From contig BCIA01000004.1 in assembly GCA_001599815.1 (NCBI GenBank), positions 746,862 to 810,861 of the forward strand: a DNA stretch of 64,000 nucleotides, written 5' to 3'. The DNA is from Furcasterigmium furcatum (lineage: Eukaryota > Ascomycota > Sordariomycetes > Glomerellales > Plectosphaerellaceae). Positions 1 through 12,095 of the stretch are shown in pieces (position 1 is the first letter of the stretch; every line of letters begins with the position of its first letter). The notes under the pieces are model-generated. The model made no database searches, was not told the DNA's origin, and worked only from the letters and a program-made list of their open reading frames with translations. The translations under genes were made by a program, and so were the position numbers.

Positions 1-475
1 CATGCGCAGCGACTGCAGCATCCCGCTCGCCTCCGACATCGCCGCCGCCGACACCAGGACCAATCGCGAGCCATCAGCATGCTCTTACTAGCCACGTCCC
101 GCGGCCGGAAGCACTATATGAACCCTCCGATATCTCGAGAGACTTCCGTTGAAGATAAGAAGCCGCCGCACTCATCAAGCATCTGCAGCTTCCACAACAC
201 CGGGGGTCAGAGTCAGCGTCCGCCGCTCAACCCCACCATCGACCAACCCGCAATGCCGGCTGTCGGCCCCACTCCGCCGGGGTGTCCTCGGCGGGTCCGG
301 GGTTCGCAAAGAGCGGAGGCGGGCACGCCATTGAGGGATTTAGCGCTAACTGGCCGTATCTACTCACATGGCATCTGCTTTTCGGTGAGGAGCCAGGCCC
401 CAAGCAGGCCATGGCTTCTGGTTCTTCGATTCATTGATGGCTTCTCTCATCCAGTCATAGTCCGCACCGCGAGAT

Positions 476-1429
476 ATGTCAGCCTCTCCAGCCGGCGAGG
501 GTGCCTCAAACGGAGCCGACTCGAAGTCTGAGAAGCGTAGCGGTGAAGAGGCATTTCCCGACACCAATGAGAACATCGTCGAATTCAAACCACCGTCTGG
601 CATCACTTCTCGGGTCGATGCCGCCCTCGCCTGCCTCCAATCCTGCGCCAGCAGCCGCGCCGGCTCAGATGCAGTCTTGGTCTTCCTCTTCTACGTATTC
701 CGTCTAGGTGGGAATGTTCTCGACACTCTGGGGCACGCTGCCCTCTCCAAGACTCATCTGCCCTTTGCCTCCCCTGGCCGCATCAGGCCGCCACCACCCA
801 GCTGGTCGCGTGCACTGGGAACCTCATTGCTCGGGCTGGAGAAGAGATGTACCGCAGTGGTAGCCATGATAGGCGATGTGCGTGCCTTTGGGCGTCTATG
901 GGGCCTTCTGGGAATTTACTTTTCCGCGAAGAAGCTCCTCTCGCCGAAGACGCCCGCGCCCGAGCGCGAAGAAGCGACGGGAGGGCGTTCATGGAGCAGC
1001 AGACTCGACACCGCCATCGCGGCTTCGCAAATCCTGCTTTTGGCATCATTCCATGGCACGGACAACCTGGTCCATCTGACTTCACGGAAGGTCCTGCGCT
1101 TCTCACCTCCAACACTGAAGACTCTGTCTCGATTATGCATGCGCTCCTGGGCGCTGTACATTTTCATCGACGTGGCGCGGTTGCTTTTGGATTGTCGACG
1201 GCGGATCTTATCAAACGACGAGGAGAGGCTGCTGGGCGAGGACAGCGCCTGGAAGGCCCAGTGGCGGAAGAATTTCCTGCGAAGCCTGGCATGGACGCCC
1301 ATCGCCGTGCATCGCAGTATAGACAGCGGCCTCTTAAACGACACGGCAATTTCATTGCTGGGGCTGTATCCGGCAGCGTCGAAGATGAAGGATCTGTGGC
1401 TGTCAAAGAGCGAGTCCAAAGCAACATGA
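476..1429 (+). CDS. PEX11-like peroxisomal membrane protein
   Basis: Single-exon gene for 317 residues; the ATG at 476 opens the frame. The pattern fits the fungal Pex11 family (PEX11C-like), which shapes and divides peroxisomes at the peroxisomal membrane. Seen: an N-terminal polar stretch of about 40 residues; a helical segment from about residue 47 (RVDAALACLQ, then VLVFLFYVFRLGGNVL); a central hydrophobic part; and a C-terminal half with an RLLLDCRRRI helix, WRKNFLRSLAWTPIAVHRS and a final LGLYPAASKMKDLW segment, which is how Pex11 proteins usually end. No signal peptide. It is transcribed toward, and ends about 200 bp from the 3' end of, the rhamnosidase on the other strand. The family assignment rests on overall pattern rather than a single catalytic motif. 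Confidence 0.62.
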   Translation: MSASPAGEGASNGADSKSEKRSGEEAFPDTNENIVEFKPPSGITSRVDAALACLQSCASSRAGSDAVLVFLFYVFRLGGNVLDTLGHAALSKTHLPFASPGRIRPPPPSWSRALGTSLLGLEKRCTAVVAMIGDVRAFGRLWGLLGIYFSAKKLLSPKTPAPEREEATGGRSWSSRLDTAIAASQILLLASFHGTDNLVHLTSRKVLRFSPPTLKTLSRLCMRSWALYIFIDVARLLLDCRRRILSNDEERLLGEDSAWKAQWRKNFLRSLAWTPIAVHRSIDSGLLNDTAISLLGLYPAASKMKDLWLSKSESKAT

Positions 1430-1627
1430 AGTATGCAGGATCCGATCTCTGAAAGGGACAAACAATAAAAACACATGAAACATTATTCTTTTGTGGTCAA
1501 TGTAATAATCGATGCCATGAATGTAGAGGGAGCTCTAAGCTTTTACCAGCATGTCCGGCCGGATCCCATTTCTCAACTCTGAGATGTCTCGGAGCTCAAC
1601 CACCAGCTGTGCCCAACTCAGCGGCGA

Positions 1628-4380
1628 CTAGATGAAGCCAATTGGTTCCACAGGCCAGTCCTTCTTCTTCTGATAAGGCGTGCTGAACGACCACTCGCCC
1701 GACCCAACAACCTCGGTCTTCGGCCCATCAGGGCCGGGGATCACGACCTCCATCTCCGTCGTGGGCGGCACGACAACCTCAATCTTCAACACCGAGTCAT
1801 CCGTCAAGGACCAAGAGCTCGACACCTTGCCATACGGCGTCAGATGCTCCGCCTTGGCCCAGGTAAACGGCCCCTCAACCTCGGGCTGCACCCTGGAGCG
1901 CTTCCACCCAATCTCAACACGCTGCAGGCCAGCCAGCCGCTCGACCATGAACTTGGCCACGGCTCCGTACGCGTAGTGGTTGAAGCTGGTCATCTCACCG
2001 GGGTTGATCTTGCCATCAGGAAGCATGCTGTCCCAGCGCTCCCACATGGTCGTGGCACCCATGGTGATGGGGTACAGCCACGACGGGCACGTCTCGTTGA
2101 GAAGCATCGCGTAGGCGACGTCGATATGGCCGACGCGGGTGAGGGCCTCGCAGATATAGGGCGTGCCAGCGAAGCCGGTGGCGACTCGGAAGGTGTTGCG
2201 GCGGACTATTTCGGCTAGTCTGGAGCCTGCGCGGGGAAGCTGTTCTGGCGAGAGGAGGTTGAAGCAGATGGCGAGGGCGTACGCGGTCTGAGAATCGGAT
2301 AGGAGGCGTCCGTTGGCGGTGACGTATTCGGCGGTGAAGTCGGCTCGAGCTCCGTCGAGTTGCGTTTTGTATTTGGCGGCGTCTTCCGGCTTGCAGAGGA
2401 GGGTTGCGATGCGTACCATGTGCTCGAGGGAGTTGACGAGGAAAGCATTGGCGACCAGGACAGAGTCTGTCATGGCCTTGAAGGGCTCATGGGGTGGCGC
2501 ATTGGGATCAAGCCAGTCCTTTGAAGAGTATGTTAGCATGTTTATCAGATTCATTACATCGACATGCGTTGACTTACTCCTAGCTGAGTGGTAGAGAAGT
2601 CCCAGAGATTGACAGGACCCTCCTTGTTCTTGGGGATATAGTCCATCCACGCCACCATAGAATCGTACTGTGCTGAGAGGAGGCCGAGATCGTGCGTCTC
2701 TTCCCACAGAGCCCAAGGTGTCAGGACGGTGACATCATGCCAGATGGCGAGCGGTAACCTCTTTCCCCAGAATCTGTTGTTGAGGAGAACATTCGGGCTG
2801 ACCACGGGGGGAAGGCCATCCAGCCGCTGTTGGTCAAACCAGAGATCCTTCAGCCAGTCTTTGAGAACACCCGTGCATCCATAGAGGAATGTGGCAGTCG
2901 GGGAGAAGAGAGCCAGATCGCCGGTCCAGCCCAATCGCTCATCACGCTGTGGGCAGTCGGTAGGCACGGATAGGAAGTTGCCGCGCATACCCCAGCGAAC
3001 ATTGGAGAACAGCTGGTTGATCTTGTCGTCCGAGCAGGAGAAGTATCCCTGCTCCTCCATGTCGGTGTAGCAGACAACCGCTTCGATAGTGGTGAGAATG
3101 TCGATGTCTGGGGAGGGCCAGTCGTCGACTTGAAGGTATCGGAAGCCGTGGAATGTGAACCGCGGCTCGTAAGACTCTCCAGCGTCATCGCCACGGAGGG
3201 TGTATTTGTCTTGCGCTTTGCAGATGCGGAGCGGCCTGACGCCGAGTTCGCCATCCTCCAACACCTCCGCATGGGAGAGCAGGAGTGTATGGCCGCGAGG
3301 ACCCTTGACGTTCTTGACTCGGACGTAACCGACAAGGTTCTGACCAAAGTCGAGGATGGTCTTGCCCGAGGGTGTTGTGATCTTCTCAATGGGCTTGACA
3401 ACTTCGACGCGGCGAACCGGTTCGGCGGTGCCCCGGTGAAGCTGCACGGAGGTCGGAATAGGGGGAAGCACCTCGACAGCCTTCCATTCCCCGGTGCTGA
3501 CGCCCACAGTCGACCAGCCAGGGATCTCAGCGGTGGCATCGTACTTCTCTCCGTCATAGATCTCTGCCAGCCTGATGGGACCCTCCGTCACGGTCCATGA
3601 CTCGTCGGTTCCAATAGTCATGACAGAGCCATCTGCCAGGGTGACTTCGAGCTGAGCTAAGAGGGCAGTCCGCTCGCCCCAAATGTTGCGTTCTCCGCCC
3701 TCGAAGCCGAGACGGCCGTTGAACCAGCCCTCTGCCACTCGAACACCAATGCAGTTCTCAGAAGACAGATGTTGTGTCACATCGTAGGTCTGATACGCCA
3801 GGCGGCCATCGTATGATGCCCAACCAGGGGCGAGGAAGAAGTCTCCGACTCTTTGTCCATTGATCTCGGCCTCGTAGACTCCCTGCGAGGTGATGTAGAG
3901 TCTGGCCGAATGCACGGCGCCGCCGAGACTGAACTCCTTGCGAAATAGGTCTTCCGGCTTCGCCTTGTCTGGGTCTTCCTTCGCCCACGGGGCAGAGATG
4001 AGATGGCTGGACCAGGCGTCTCTCGACAGGAGCCCAGCCTCGACCACAGCAGGCTCGCTCCAAGCAGTCAAGTCGATCGCGCCTTTGCCGCGGACTCGTA
4101 CACGGGCTGAGTATCTCTGGCGAGAGGCCAGGGGGGTCTGCAATGGCCACGGGACGAGGTGGGACTCGGGTGATGTGATCTTGGCGCTCAGCTTGTTGAC
4201 AGCAGCCTTTGAGTCGCCGCCTGAGACCTCGGTCAGCTCGATCTCGTACTCTTCTTGCTCGAAGCCCGAGGGTGCATTATCAAAGCGCCATGAAACCCGG
4301 GGCTCGGATTCGTCAATGCCCAGGGCTACTTCGGGCCCGCAGTGCTCGAAGCGAACGTCGACGACCTTGAGTTGCGCCAT
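1628..4380 (-). CDS. GH78 alpha-L-rhamnosidase, intracellular (copy 1)
   Basis: Two exons, 4380-2578 and 2518-1628, around a 59-bp intron (donor GTAAGT, acceptor CAAAG, phase 0), giving 897 residues. The reading frame extends upstream of the ATG at 4380 but without another ATG; the start matches the N terminus of the paralogue at 27270. GH78 enzymes hydrolyse terminal alpha-L-rhamnose from plant glycosides by inversion. Domains in order: an N-terminal Fn3-like part (FEHCGPEVALG, RVSWRF), jelly-roll modules, the (alpha/alpha)6 catalytic barrel with DCPQRDERLGWTGD near residue 480, and a C-terminal beta domain. By homology the Glu of DER is the general acid and the Glu of WERWD (about residue 760) the base. 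There is no signal peptide, so it should act on imported substrate. The Zn2Cys6 gene at 5549-8100 lies just upstream on the same strand. Confidence 0.93.
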
Positions 4381-5548
4381 GATTCCAGCCGTTGCGTGTC
4401 GAATGAAAGTCTGGGGAAAGAGATGCGAAAGCGCCGGAGATTCGCGATGAGACAGAGTGGTGGTTGCTGTGCTTTCAACCCCTTTCAAGTGAGGTACGCA
4501 TAAGGAGGGGTCGACGAGGTTGACTTGGAGAAATGAGGGTAAAGAGTGGCTCTTGTCGGGCTCTTCGGGCCATCTGCATCTCCCTCTTCGGTCGTCGGGC
4601 TTTTACAGGCCGGGAATGGGGCATCAACGCCGCTACTGAGACACGGGAGCCCTGAAGTTGATGAATGACGGCTCGCGGCTCAACCCCCACAGTCGAACCA
4701 CGACGAACGCCGAGTCATGTCCAGGTCTGGGGCCGGTGAGTTAGCGGGCTGGACCAAGTCCCCGAAAGAATCCATCTACCACCCGAGTGTTCTTTTCATG
4801 CGGTTCATGCATCTGACGCCCACTTCTTCGGGTCATCACAGACCGTAAATGCCCTCGGAACCCCGTCCTTCTCCATCCTTTGACCATCTCCAGGTCAAAT
4901 CCCCAGTCATATCAGGGTATGGCCTCGTCCTGCACCCCGCGAAGGACATGGACCTCCGAGGATTCTCCTGGTCAAGACCTTGGGCACTTGCGCGCACTAG
5001 CTGAGAAACCTCGGAGATTCTCGCGCCCACGCCGGTGTACCCGAGGGTCCAGCACCGTCCAGGCAGTCGAAGCAGTCCGAACCGGAGAGTCAGTCTGTGC
5101 CAGCATGTTTCTCCTCCGCACTCCCTGGGGACGACAAATACATTGAAATATCGTCCACTTCCCCGCAAATGGACATATTGCTTTCTAAGAGCGCTGCTGC
5201 ATTCTTTAGTGTTCCCAGTCTTCAGCTTCACGATTGCTTCGACAGAGACCAAGCTGAACACCGACTCGGCAAAGGCCGATCTCCACGCCCTTGAGCAGTT
5301 GGAAGACATCGTTATAATCTCGGTGACCATGATGGTTGCTGGCTACCGGTCTTCGGGCTCTAGTTCGCCTTCCCCGTACTCTTCCTCGCCGTGTCCGCAT
5401 TCCTCCCCGAGCCCACGTGCACAAGACCGCCTTGATATAACCTGGGTATCATTTTTCAGTGTTTGCTATTTCAGATGTCCATCATACTCCGAAGTCCGAT
5501 TTCCTGCTAACATTGACTCATTCGCGGCGTTTCTCGTCCCTCCATTCA
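4381..5548. other. Intergenic, rhamnosidase promoter side
   Basis: About 1.2 kb between the start of the rhamnosidase and the 3' end of the Zn2Cys6 gene. It should hold the rhamnosidase promoter and the regulator's 3' UTR. No coherent gene, RNA gene or repeat was seen; the open frames here have no recognisable protein character. Confidence 0.5.
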
Positions 5549-8100
5549 TCATCCGTTGTAAGAGTTCCCAACATTGTAATGCATCGGAAGCACCGTCCCA
5601 TCCCCGTACATCACGCTCTGCTCATCGACGGCCACCATCCCCTGCTGCGGTTGCTGATGTTGATGCTGCTGAGGCATCCCTTGCTGCGGCTGTCCCCAGA
5701 ACATACCGTCGAGATCCCACATCCAGTCATGCTCCATCAACCCGGCCACGTCCATGTCCGTGTCCAGCCTGATCGGCGACAACCGGAAGTCGCCCTCCTC
5801 GCCCATCTGGCCGATCATCCCGCCCGGGTTGCCGAAGTACTGCCCCATATCCGTTGCGCCCGGGACCATCATCATTCCCTGGCCGTCCGCATTACCTGGG
5901 GCCAGGTTCTGCTGCACCTGCTGCGGCTGGCGGCTCGCCTCGTACACGCGACGGACGACCTCACGGCTCCGGCACGCCGTCAGCGACCAGTCGCCCATGG
6001 CATCCAGCAGATCAAGCGTCGTCTCGATCTGCCCCCGCCAGCTCTCCGCCCGCGAGTCCTCGGGCTGCCAGAACACCCGCAGCAGCGGGATCATGACGGC
6101 TTGGTACAGGAACCACGCCGCGTTCCACCCGAGCATCTGGTTTCGCATCCACTCCTTGGAGATGTCCTCGATCGACTGCCTCGCGATGTCAGAGCACACG
6201 TCGAGCGACGCCGTGTACTCCTCGTCCTCCGCCGTCCCCGGCGACGTGCCGTGGTCCGCGGACGACGCGGACGAGGGCGCTTGCGACGCCCGCCGCCGGG
6301 ACCGCGAGGGCACGGGGCGGTTGCTGCTCGCGAGCGTGAGGAGGACGGGGCGGTGGAGGAGCATCCGCAGGTTCTGGTACCGCCACTTCATCACGCAGCG
6401 GGCGATGTACAGCGGCTCTGCGCACGGCTGGGTCGTCTGCATCAGCCAGGGGAGGCTCTCGTACCACGTCACGAGCTGGTTGTCGATGCTCTGCCTGTCT
6501 TCCGTCGAGAGCAGCGGGCTCGTCGCGAGGGTGTCTTGCACCTGGGTGGCGATCTTGCAGAACTTGATGTTCTCAATCATGGGCAGGACGCCGGCGTACT
6601 GGGCCGAATCGGCTGTCTATTGGAGCAGGTCAGCAAAGTCAGGGCTGGATACGGTATGGTTCTGCAGATACGCACCTGGTTCATTCCCAGCTCTGGTGCT
6701 CTGATGTTGATGCCGGGCCCCTTGCGCCCGAACGATGGGCGGCCCATGGTGGTCGTGGCCCATGTATCCAGGCAGAAGAGAGACCACCACGTTCGTCTCC
6801 TCGTCTCCGCCACCAGAATATCGTTCTCGGATGAGCCCTGAGCCAGCGATTCTCGATGCAGTCCCAAGGCACTGGCCATGCGAACGGCAGCTCCGAGTAT
6901 GGCGTTGGCCATATTGGGGCGGTTGACATAATGGAGGTAGTATCCTCCGATGATAGCCAGCGCCTGAACAGTTTCGACTCGACTCGATCCGAATGAGTCA
7001 ATAGTGAGATGTGCCATCGCTTGGTGATAGTGCTGTTCGTGGTGAAGATCGCTCGATTTCGTCGCCGCGATACTGCCGATCGCCAGAACGGAATGGAGAA
7101 GGGCCAGCCAGGGAGAATCGGTCCGTTGGCCCTTGGAGTAGTCGGCGCGGAAGCTTGCCTCGTCGAGCATGGGGATAAATGCATGGACTCTCTTGAAGTA
7201 GGCGTCAACGAACGTCTGCCCTCGCCAGGACCAGGCGACCCGGGCCGACGGCTTGGGCTCTGCGACTGACGATCTTCGGAGGATTTCTGGGCGATTCGCG
7301 CCTCCAGGGGCAGTCATCGCTCGCGGCGCTGCCAGGGTCTGTCGAAGCTGTGGTTGCAGCTTGAGCATGACCATCAGCGCTGCCTTCACCGAGGAGGCGC
7401 CCAGATATGATGCTCGCTTATCCATGGTCAGAGAAAGGGCGTTGACATCATCTGCCTCGACGGGTATCGGCTCATGCTCGCGGCGTTCCTCATCCCACTC
7501 GGAGTCTTTGGTCGGCATCTGCTCGAGCTCCGCGGCGCCGGGCTCGGGGTCCTCCTCCGAGGCCTCCTCGAGGTCTTCGAGGGGAGACTGATTTGTCGGA
7601 GGCGACGGCAAGGCAGCCTCGCCTTCTGCCTTCGGGTGCTGAAGAAGGTCCAACAGCTCTTCCCGCGACATGGGGAGGAGTGTCGAGACCTCCTCGTCGG
7701 GAAAGAGGCGGTTGAGGATTGAGCGGCACTCCTCGAGGGATTGTGAGAGGTTCTCGACCACCCTGGGCACAGAGCGTCAGCAGCCACTCATTCAGCGGTC
7801 GTCTCGCCATTCCTTACTTTCTAGACGGGACCACTCTCGGCCGGTGCTTGTCGTAGAAGCACCTCTTGGGCACGCGCGTCGAGACGCATTGGCGACACGG
7901 GTGCTGCCCGTCGCACCGGATCTTTCGGCGCTTGCATTCGGCGCAGGCCTGCGATATCTTGACATTCTTCCCATCTGACCCATCGAGTCCGCCGAGATGT
8001 GCCGACGATCCGGCCTGATGGCTCGCCTGGACCTGGACTAGAAGCGACACTTGTCAGACCGCACACACGGACGGAGAAGCTGGAGCTCACGAGGAGCCAT
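5549..8100 (-). CDS. Zn2Cys6 fungal-specific transcription factor
   Basis: Four exons (8100-8091, 8037-7818, 7762-6676, 6616-5549), introns of 53, 55 and 59 bp with canonical ends; phases agree and give 794 residues. The first exon is only 10 bp (MAP plus one base), chosen because it joins in phase to the zinc cluster. The Zn2Cys6 motif lies at about residues 35-63 (CAECKRRKIRC, then CRQC and a last Cys), for binding CGG-type sites. A leucine/acid-rich segment follows, then the fungal-specific TF domain (FVDAYFKRVHAFIPMLDE; RRRTWWSLFCLDTWATTTMGRPS, a typical region), and a Gln/Met-rich C-terminal tail that may activate transcription. Same strand as, and upstream of, the GH78 gene, so it is a candidate regulator of it; that link is inference from position only. 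Confidence 0.88.
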
Positions 8101-9635
8101 ACAGTTGTGGAACATGCCGGCATCAGTCGATGACGCGTAGGGGGGCGACATGTCGAGACGCGGTAGCTGGTCGCAGCTCACTCCGAGGCTGTGATCTCAC
8201 CCAAAGACGGCGACTGTGCGGGGGGACAAAGATCATGAGAGAGCCAGTGTCAGCTCAGCAACAGAGAGTTCCTATGCGATCGTCGTCTCCATGTCCTGGT
8301 CGCAGTAGCCTTAGACTGAGAGGAACGCTTCGGACACTTCAGGATCATGTCCAGGGCAAGGGAGGGGGGAGGGAAAAAGTCGACGGACAGGCCAGGGGCC
8401 CTGATCATGCAAGGTTCGAATGATTTAAAAAGAGTCAGTCCGTCCGTCCCCTGGCCTGGAACTCCGGTTCGGCTCGAGCTCGAATTGAGGGGTTCGGGTG
8501 GGGAATCCGGGGTACATATCCGAAATCCCCTGAACGGCGATGATCAGCCAACCGCTGGCCATGTGGGGGACTCACGGGCTGGCAGCTGGATGTCAGGAGA
8601 TGGCTTCAGTGTGAGGGGTACCTGGAATGTCAGCTTGTCAGTCGGTCAGTTGTGGCGAAGCCCTGGGAGCTGCCAGGACACAAGCGAGCTGACGGCCAAC
8701 ACGAGGACCTGGGGCTTTTGGGAAGCGACCGTTTCCCGACTCCTGGGCTAGTTGACCTCAACATAGGTACAACTGAGGGCTCTGCGGTCTACTTGTACCT
8801 CATAATACCTCCTCCACCATGGATCCATCCCAGCACTGCACGCCACAGGCCCTCCTTACCCTAAACCCGCCGTGAAGACCACGAACCATGCCCTGTTCAG
8901 CCACAGGGGCAAGAGGCAAAATGAGACGGGACAGGGAAGCCGCACGCTAAACCCCTTGTAGCCCGGGGGCTCCCCTCCCGCCCCCCTGAAAGGGCATAGT
9001 GGCCCGGCAGAGCCAGCATCTTGGGGCCGGTGGGCCGAGGACCACCTCAGTTCACTCCACCAAAATGACAGTGAATGTGGACAGAGATCCAGGACACCAT
9101 TTGGAGGGGCTGTCCATTGTATTCCGCTCGGAATGAGTCGACAGACGTGTAACTATCGCACATCGTAACAATGACCATAACAGCCATTCAACGTACGCTG
9201 CAGGTCGACCGCCAATCCTTGATGTCTAGTGTGGTGAGGATCCGGAGCCCGGGATCAAAGAATCGTTTGTCACGGAAGTGTGTTCGAAGTCAACAAGTGA
9301 AGTTGTTCGGGCCCCCAACTACCATCGTCTTGAACACATTCGAACAATGTCTTTGATATACTCTCGTCTTCAATAGTCCACGCTCTCTCTTTGATGGCTC
9401 CCCTTGTTGACAGTCCCCCGACGTTGTCGAAATATATGCCTTCGAGCTCGAGTTCGCGATTCAATGAAGTCACGAGCGTGTGTAGGCATAAACTTGCCTT
9501 TCAGAGACACAAATCGACGCGTTCCTTCACTGTTTCCAGGCGCTGGGCTCTCCAGCCGTAGAAGTATCTAGACCAAGGGTCGTTGATCATGCCGACGAAA
9601 CCAAGACAACAACACCTACCTTCTCAACCTTTATC
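8101..9635. other. Intergenic, 1.5 kb, no gene seen
   Basis: Region upstream of the Zn2Cys6 regulator and upstream of the broken F-box-like gene. It should contain the regulator's promoter. Open frames here lack recognisable domains and I see no repeat or RNA gene. Confidence 0.5.
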
Positions 9636-11104
9636 ATGACTCATGACGAACCTCAACCCCATGGCTCTCAGAGCCAGCCTCAGTCAACTGAAGTCTCAGA
9701 ACTTACAGCGGACATGAAGACGTTGCAGCCAATGCAGGACGTCCCTGCAACCTCAATCATTGGCACCATGATGAGGAAGCTGCCTAAGGAGCTTGTCCTG
9801 ATTATTCTGGAGCATCTCCTCACCGATTACGACTATACAATGGGAATCTTTGCCCCGAACTTCTCTCCTAGGTGTAAGAGTATCGTAAGGGAGAGTAGGG
9901 TAAGGAAGTGTGTCGAACACGATTGCCTTTCGCCAATGAACTTTATGCGTGCCGAAATTTACACCAGCGCTACGAAGACCTCACCAGCAACGCACGAGGC
10001 CACTACCGGCCCGATTGATATCAAGGGCTGCATTCCGAAGCCTGACACCACGGAATTTCTCCGGCACTCGCCGGCGCTGAAAGAGCTCCATGATGCCAAC
10101 CCGGGACTTCTTGCAGAGGCTGTGGACAAAGCCAGGCAAGATCAGATCTGGTTCTTTACGATTGACCGCGCCACTCCTCCTCCTCGTTCTTGGTTGGACC
10201 CTCGCTGGAAAGGTAGAAAAGAGACACCGACTGAGAGGATACAACGGATAGGACGAGACCTCGCCACGAAGAGGATATTTCTCGATTCGTCAATGCTGGA
10301 TATTCTGCCTCTCCACAGTTTCCTCCAGGACTTGACCTACCATTCTTCCGACAAGGAAGATCGACCGTATGTCTTCAAGGAGCCAGAGGCCAACCCAAAG
10401 TACTACAATCAGATGCGCCACCTGATGCTTGGATACACTGGGGGAGACGAGTGGAACGACTGGTTTGATCTATACGACGCCCCTGAGCTCAAAGACGGCT
10501 ATGGCGCACATCTAGTGGAGCGTGTAAAGCTTGACGAGCACGTTGCTTGGTTCCATCTGGACTGGTCAAGCTCACACATCTGAAATCACTGCACATAAGC
10601 CTGGATTGTCTTGCGAACCATTTTCTGGAGTTTGCCCCGCGACACTCTATGAGCATCGATATGACCAAGTAGGCAGCCCAGGATATGTGCCGCAACCTCT
10701 CTTTGGACCTTCTCGTCATCTACGGCCTCAAGTCTAGGCCGGAATTCATCGAGGCGAACGACACCTACTGGACTGATGATTCAAATGTCCTCCAGTTTGA
10801 CTTCTCTGTCCAGGAGATTGAGGAGAAAACGGAATTAGAGCACCTGGGCCAGCGGTTTGAGAATTATATCAAAATGTTCCGGGGTGCTCTTCGGGAGGGT
10901 GGGAGGCTGATTCTGCTGGACGAAAGATGGCAATACTCGAGGTGCCTCAAGCGAGAACACGCCAATGTCCTGTTACAAGACCTTCCACTTGTCATCCAGC
11001 AAGAGGACCCTACATATTGCGTGAAAAGCCTTCCGAGCACTCACGCCGCTGTCTGGACGCTCGATGATGAGCGGCACCCCCTGTGGAAAAAGGAAAGAAA
11101 ATGA
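9636..11104 (+). pseudogene. F-box-like protein gene, disabled by frameshift and stop
   Basis: The first frame (9636-10583) begins with an ATG, has a Gln/Ser-rich N terminus, then an F-box-like helix near residue 50 (RKLPKELVLIILEHLL), and continues as coherent sequence to WFHLDW. At about 10555-10565 the coherent sequence changes frame: from 10562 it reads LVKLTHLKSLHISLDCL, leucine-spaced as expected for this class. That frame meets an in-frame TAG at 10670-10672 and then continues (MCRNLSLDLLVIYGL) to a stop at 11104. F-box proteins of this fungal type are usually SCF ubiquitin-ligase adaptors. The two lesions suggest a pseudogene; a sequencing indel could explain the frameshift but not the stop. 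A 13-nt GT..AG stretch spans the stop but is far too short for an intron. Confidence 0.6.
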
Positions 11105-12095
11105 ACAAATCGCCACATGGTCAATCAAATGCAGCCCATGTATGGATCGAGATGATGACGGACGACGAATTGCCCGCCAAAGGATTGTTCCCTTGCAGAT
11201 TGATGACGGAACTGGCTATCGTTCTTGGAAAACTGATAGGGAGAATGAATAAATTGTTTTGACATGGAGATGCATGGATTCCGGTGAAGTTGTTTGATGG
11301 TGGGAGATCGACCCTGACACAAAATTAGCGGTTGGACTGTTCATGTGCCTCTGTTTTCAGCATCGCAGTGTGAGAGAATTTGCCAGCGCGGATGCAGCTT
11401 CGCTCCCCCAAACAAACTCCGTCCACACAATGAAAGCTGTGCAAGCGCGAGGTCTGCATTGTGTTGGGGGCCAAGTCCAGGAAGGAATTCCTCTACTCAA
11501 GTGTCAATTTATTCGGGGTTAGGGTTTATCGTCGAATATCTCCGAGTGGTTCTTACTCAGGACGGCTCCCTAAAGCCGATGATAATTGCTTCTAGTGCTG
11601 CCACTTTTCAATTGCTCTCTCTTCTGCCTAAAAGGTGGCTTGCAAAAGTCTCTAATCGAGCCCGGAAAACCTATCAATTGCGCTATCGCAGACCCTGCAC
11701 CTGTGACTCAGTGAGCCGACTAGGCCGCGAAGCCGCGGATAGAATCGAATTTGAGCCCGATTAGGAAACTGGGCGATCACTGCGATGGCCCGTCGTCGCA
11801 GGCAAGGGTTGACGATGGCATCATGGCGCATTCTGGTTTATAAGCATTCGATGTTGGCGACATGAAGCCATCTCGAAGAGGCCCCTGGCTGCGCGTCGCA
11901 ACATACTGGGAGGGACAGTGAATCAAGGGATATCGCATCACGATGAGCGCCCGGAGCTCATGGCTATATAAGTCAGGCCTGCGTCTGTCTCAATTCTCAT
12001 TCTCAAGACAACGGCCCAGCACCAGATCCAACGTCCTTCTCTCTTCTCAGTTTTTCAAATCCGCAGCCTTCACAACAACATCAACAACACGCAAC
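11105..12095. other. Intergenic and promoter of the aldo/keto reductase
   Basis: About 1 kb with no convincing gene. The last 150 bp hold the TATA box and CT/AC-rich leader of the aldo/keto reductase. An open frame starting at 11943 continues into that gene but overlaps its TATA box. Confidence 0.45.
11965..11972 (+). promoter_or_regulatory. TATA box (TATATAAG) of the aldo/keto reductase
   Basis: TATATAAG lies about 125 bp upstream of the ATG at 12096, inside the frame that could start at 11943. If it is used, transcription begins after the 11943 ATG, which favours 12096 as the translation start. Confidence 0.45.

Noticed and set aside
1..39. Possible start of a minus-strand gene running off the left edge (ATG at 39)
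   Set aside because: Only 13 codons are visible, with no signal peptide or motif.
79..531. 150-codon plus-strand frame before the PEX11-like gene
   Set aside because: Overlaps the PEX11-like start in another frame and has no domain character.
5459..6841. 460-codon plus-strand frame antisense to the Zn2Cys6 gene
   Set aside because: His/Arg/Pro-rich antisense shadow; the minus strand has a four-exon gene with correct phases.
10670..10682. Micro-intron that would remove the TAG in the F-box-like gene
   Set aside because: Thirteen nucleotides is far below any functional spliceosomal intron.
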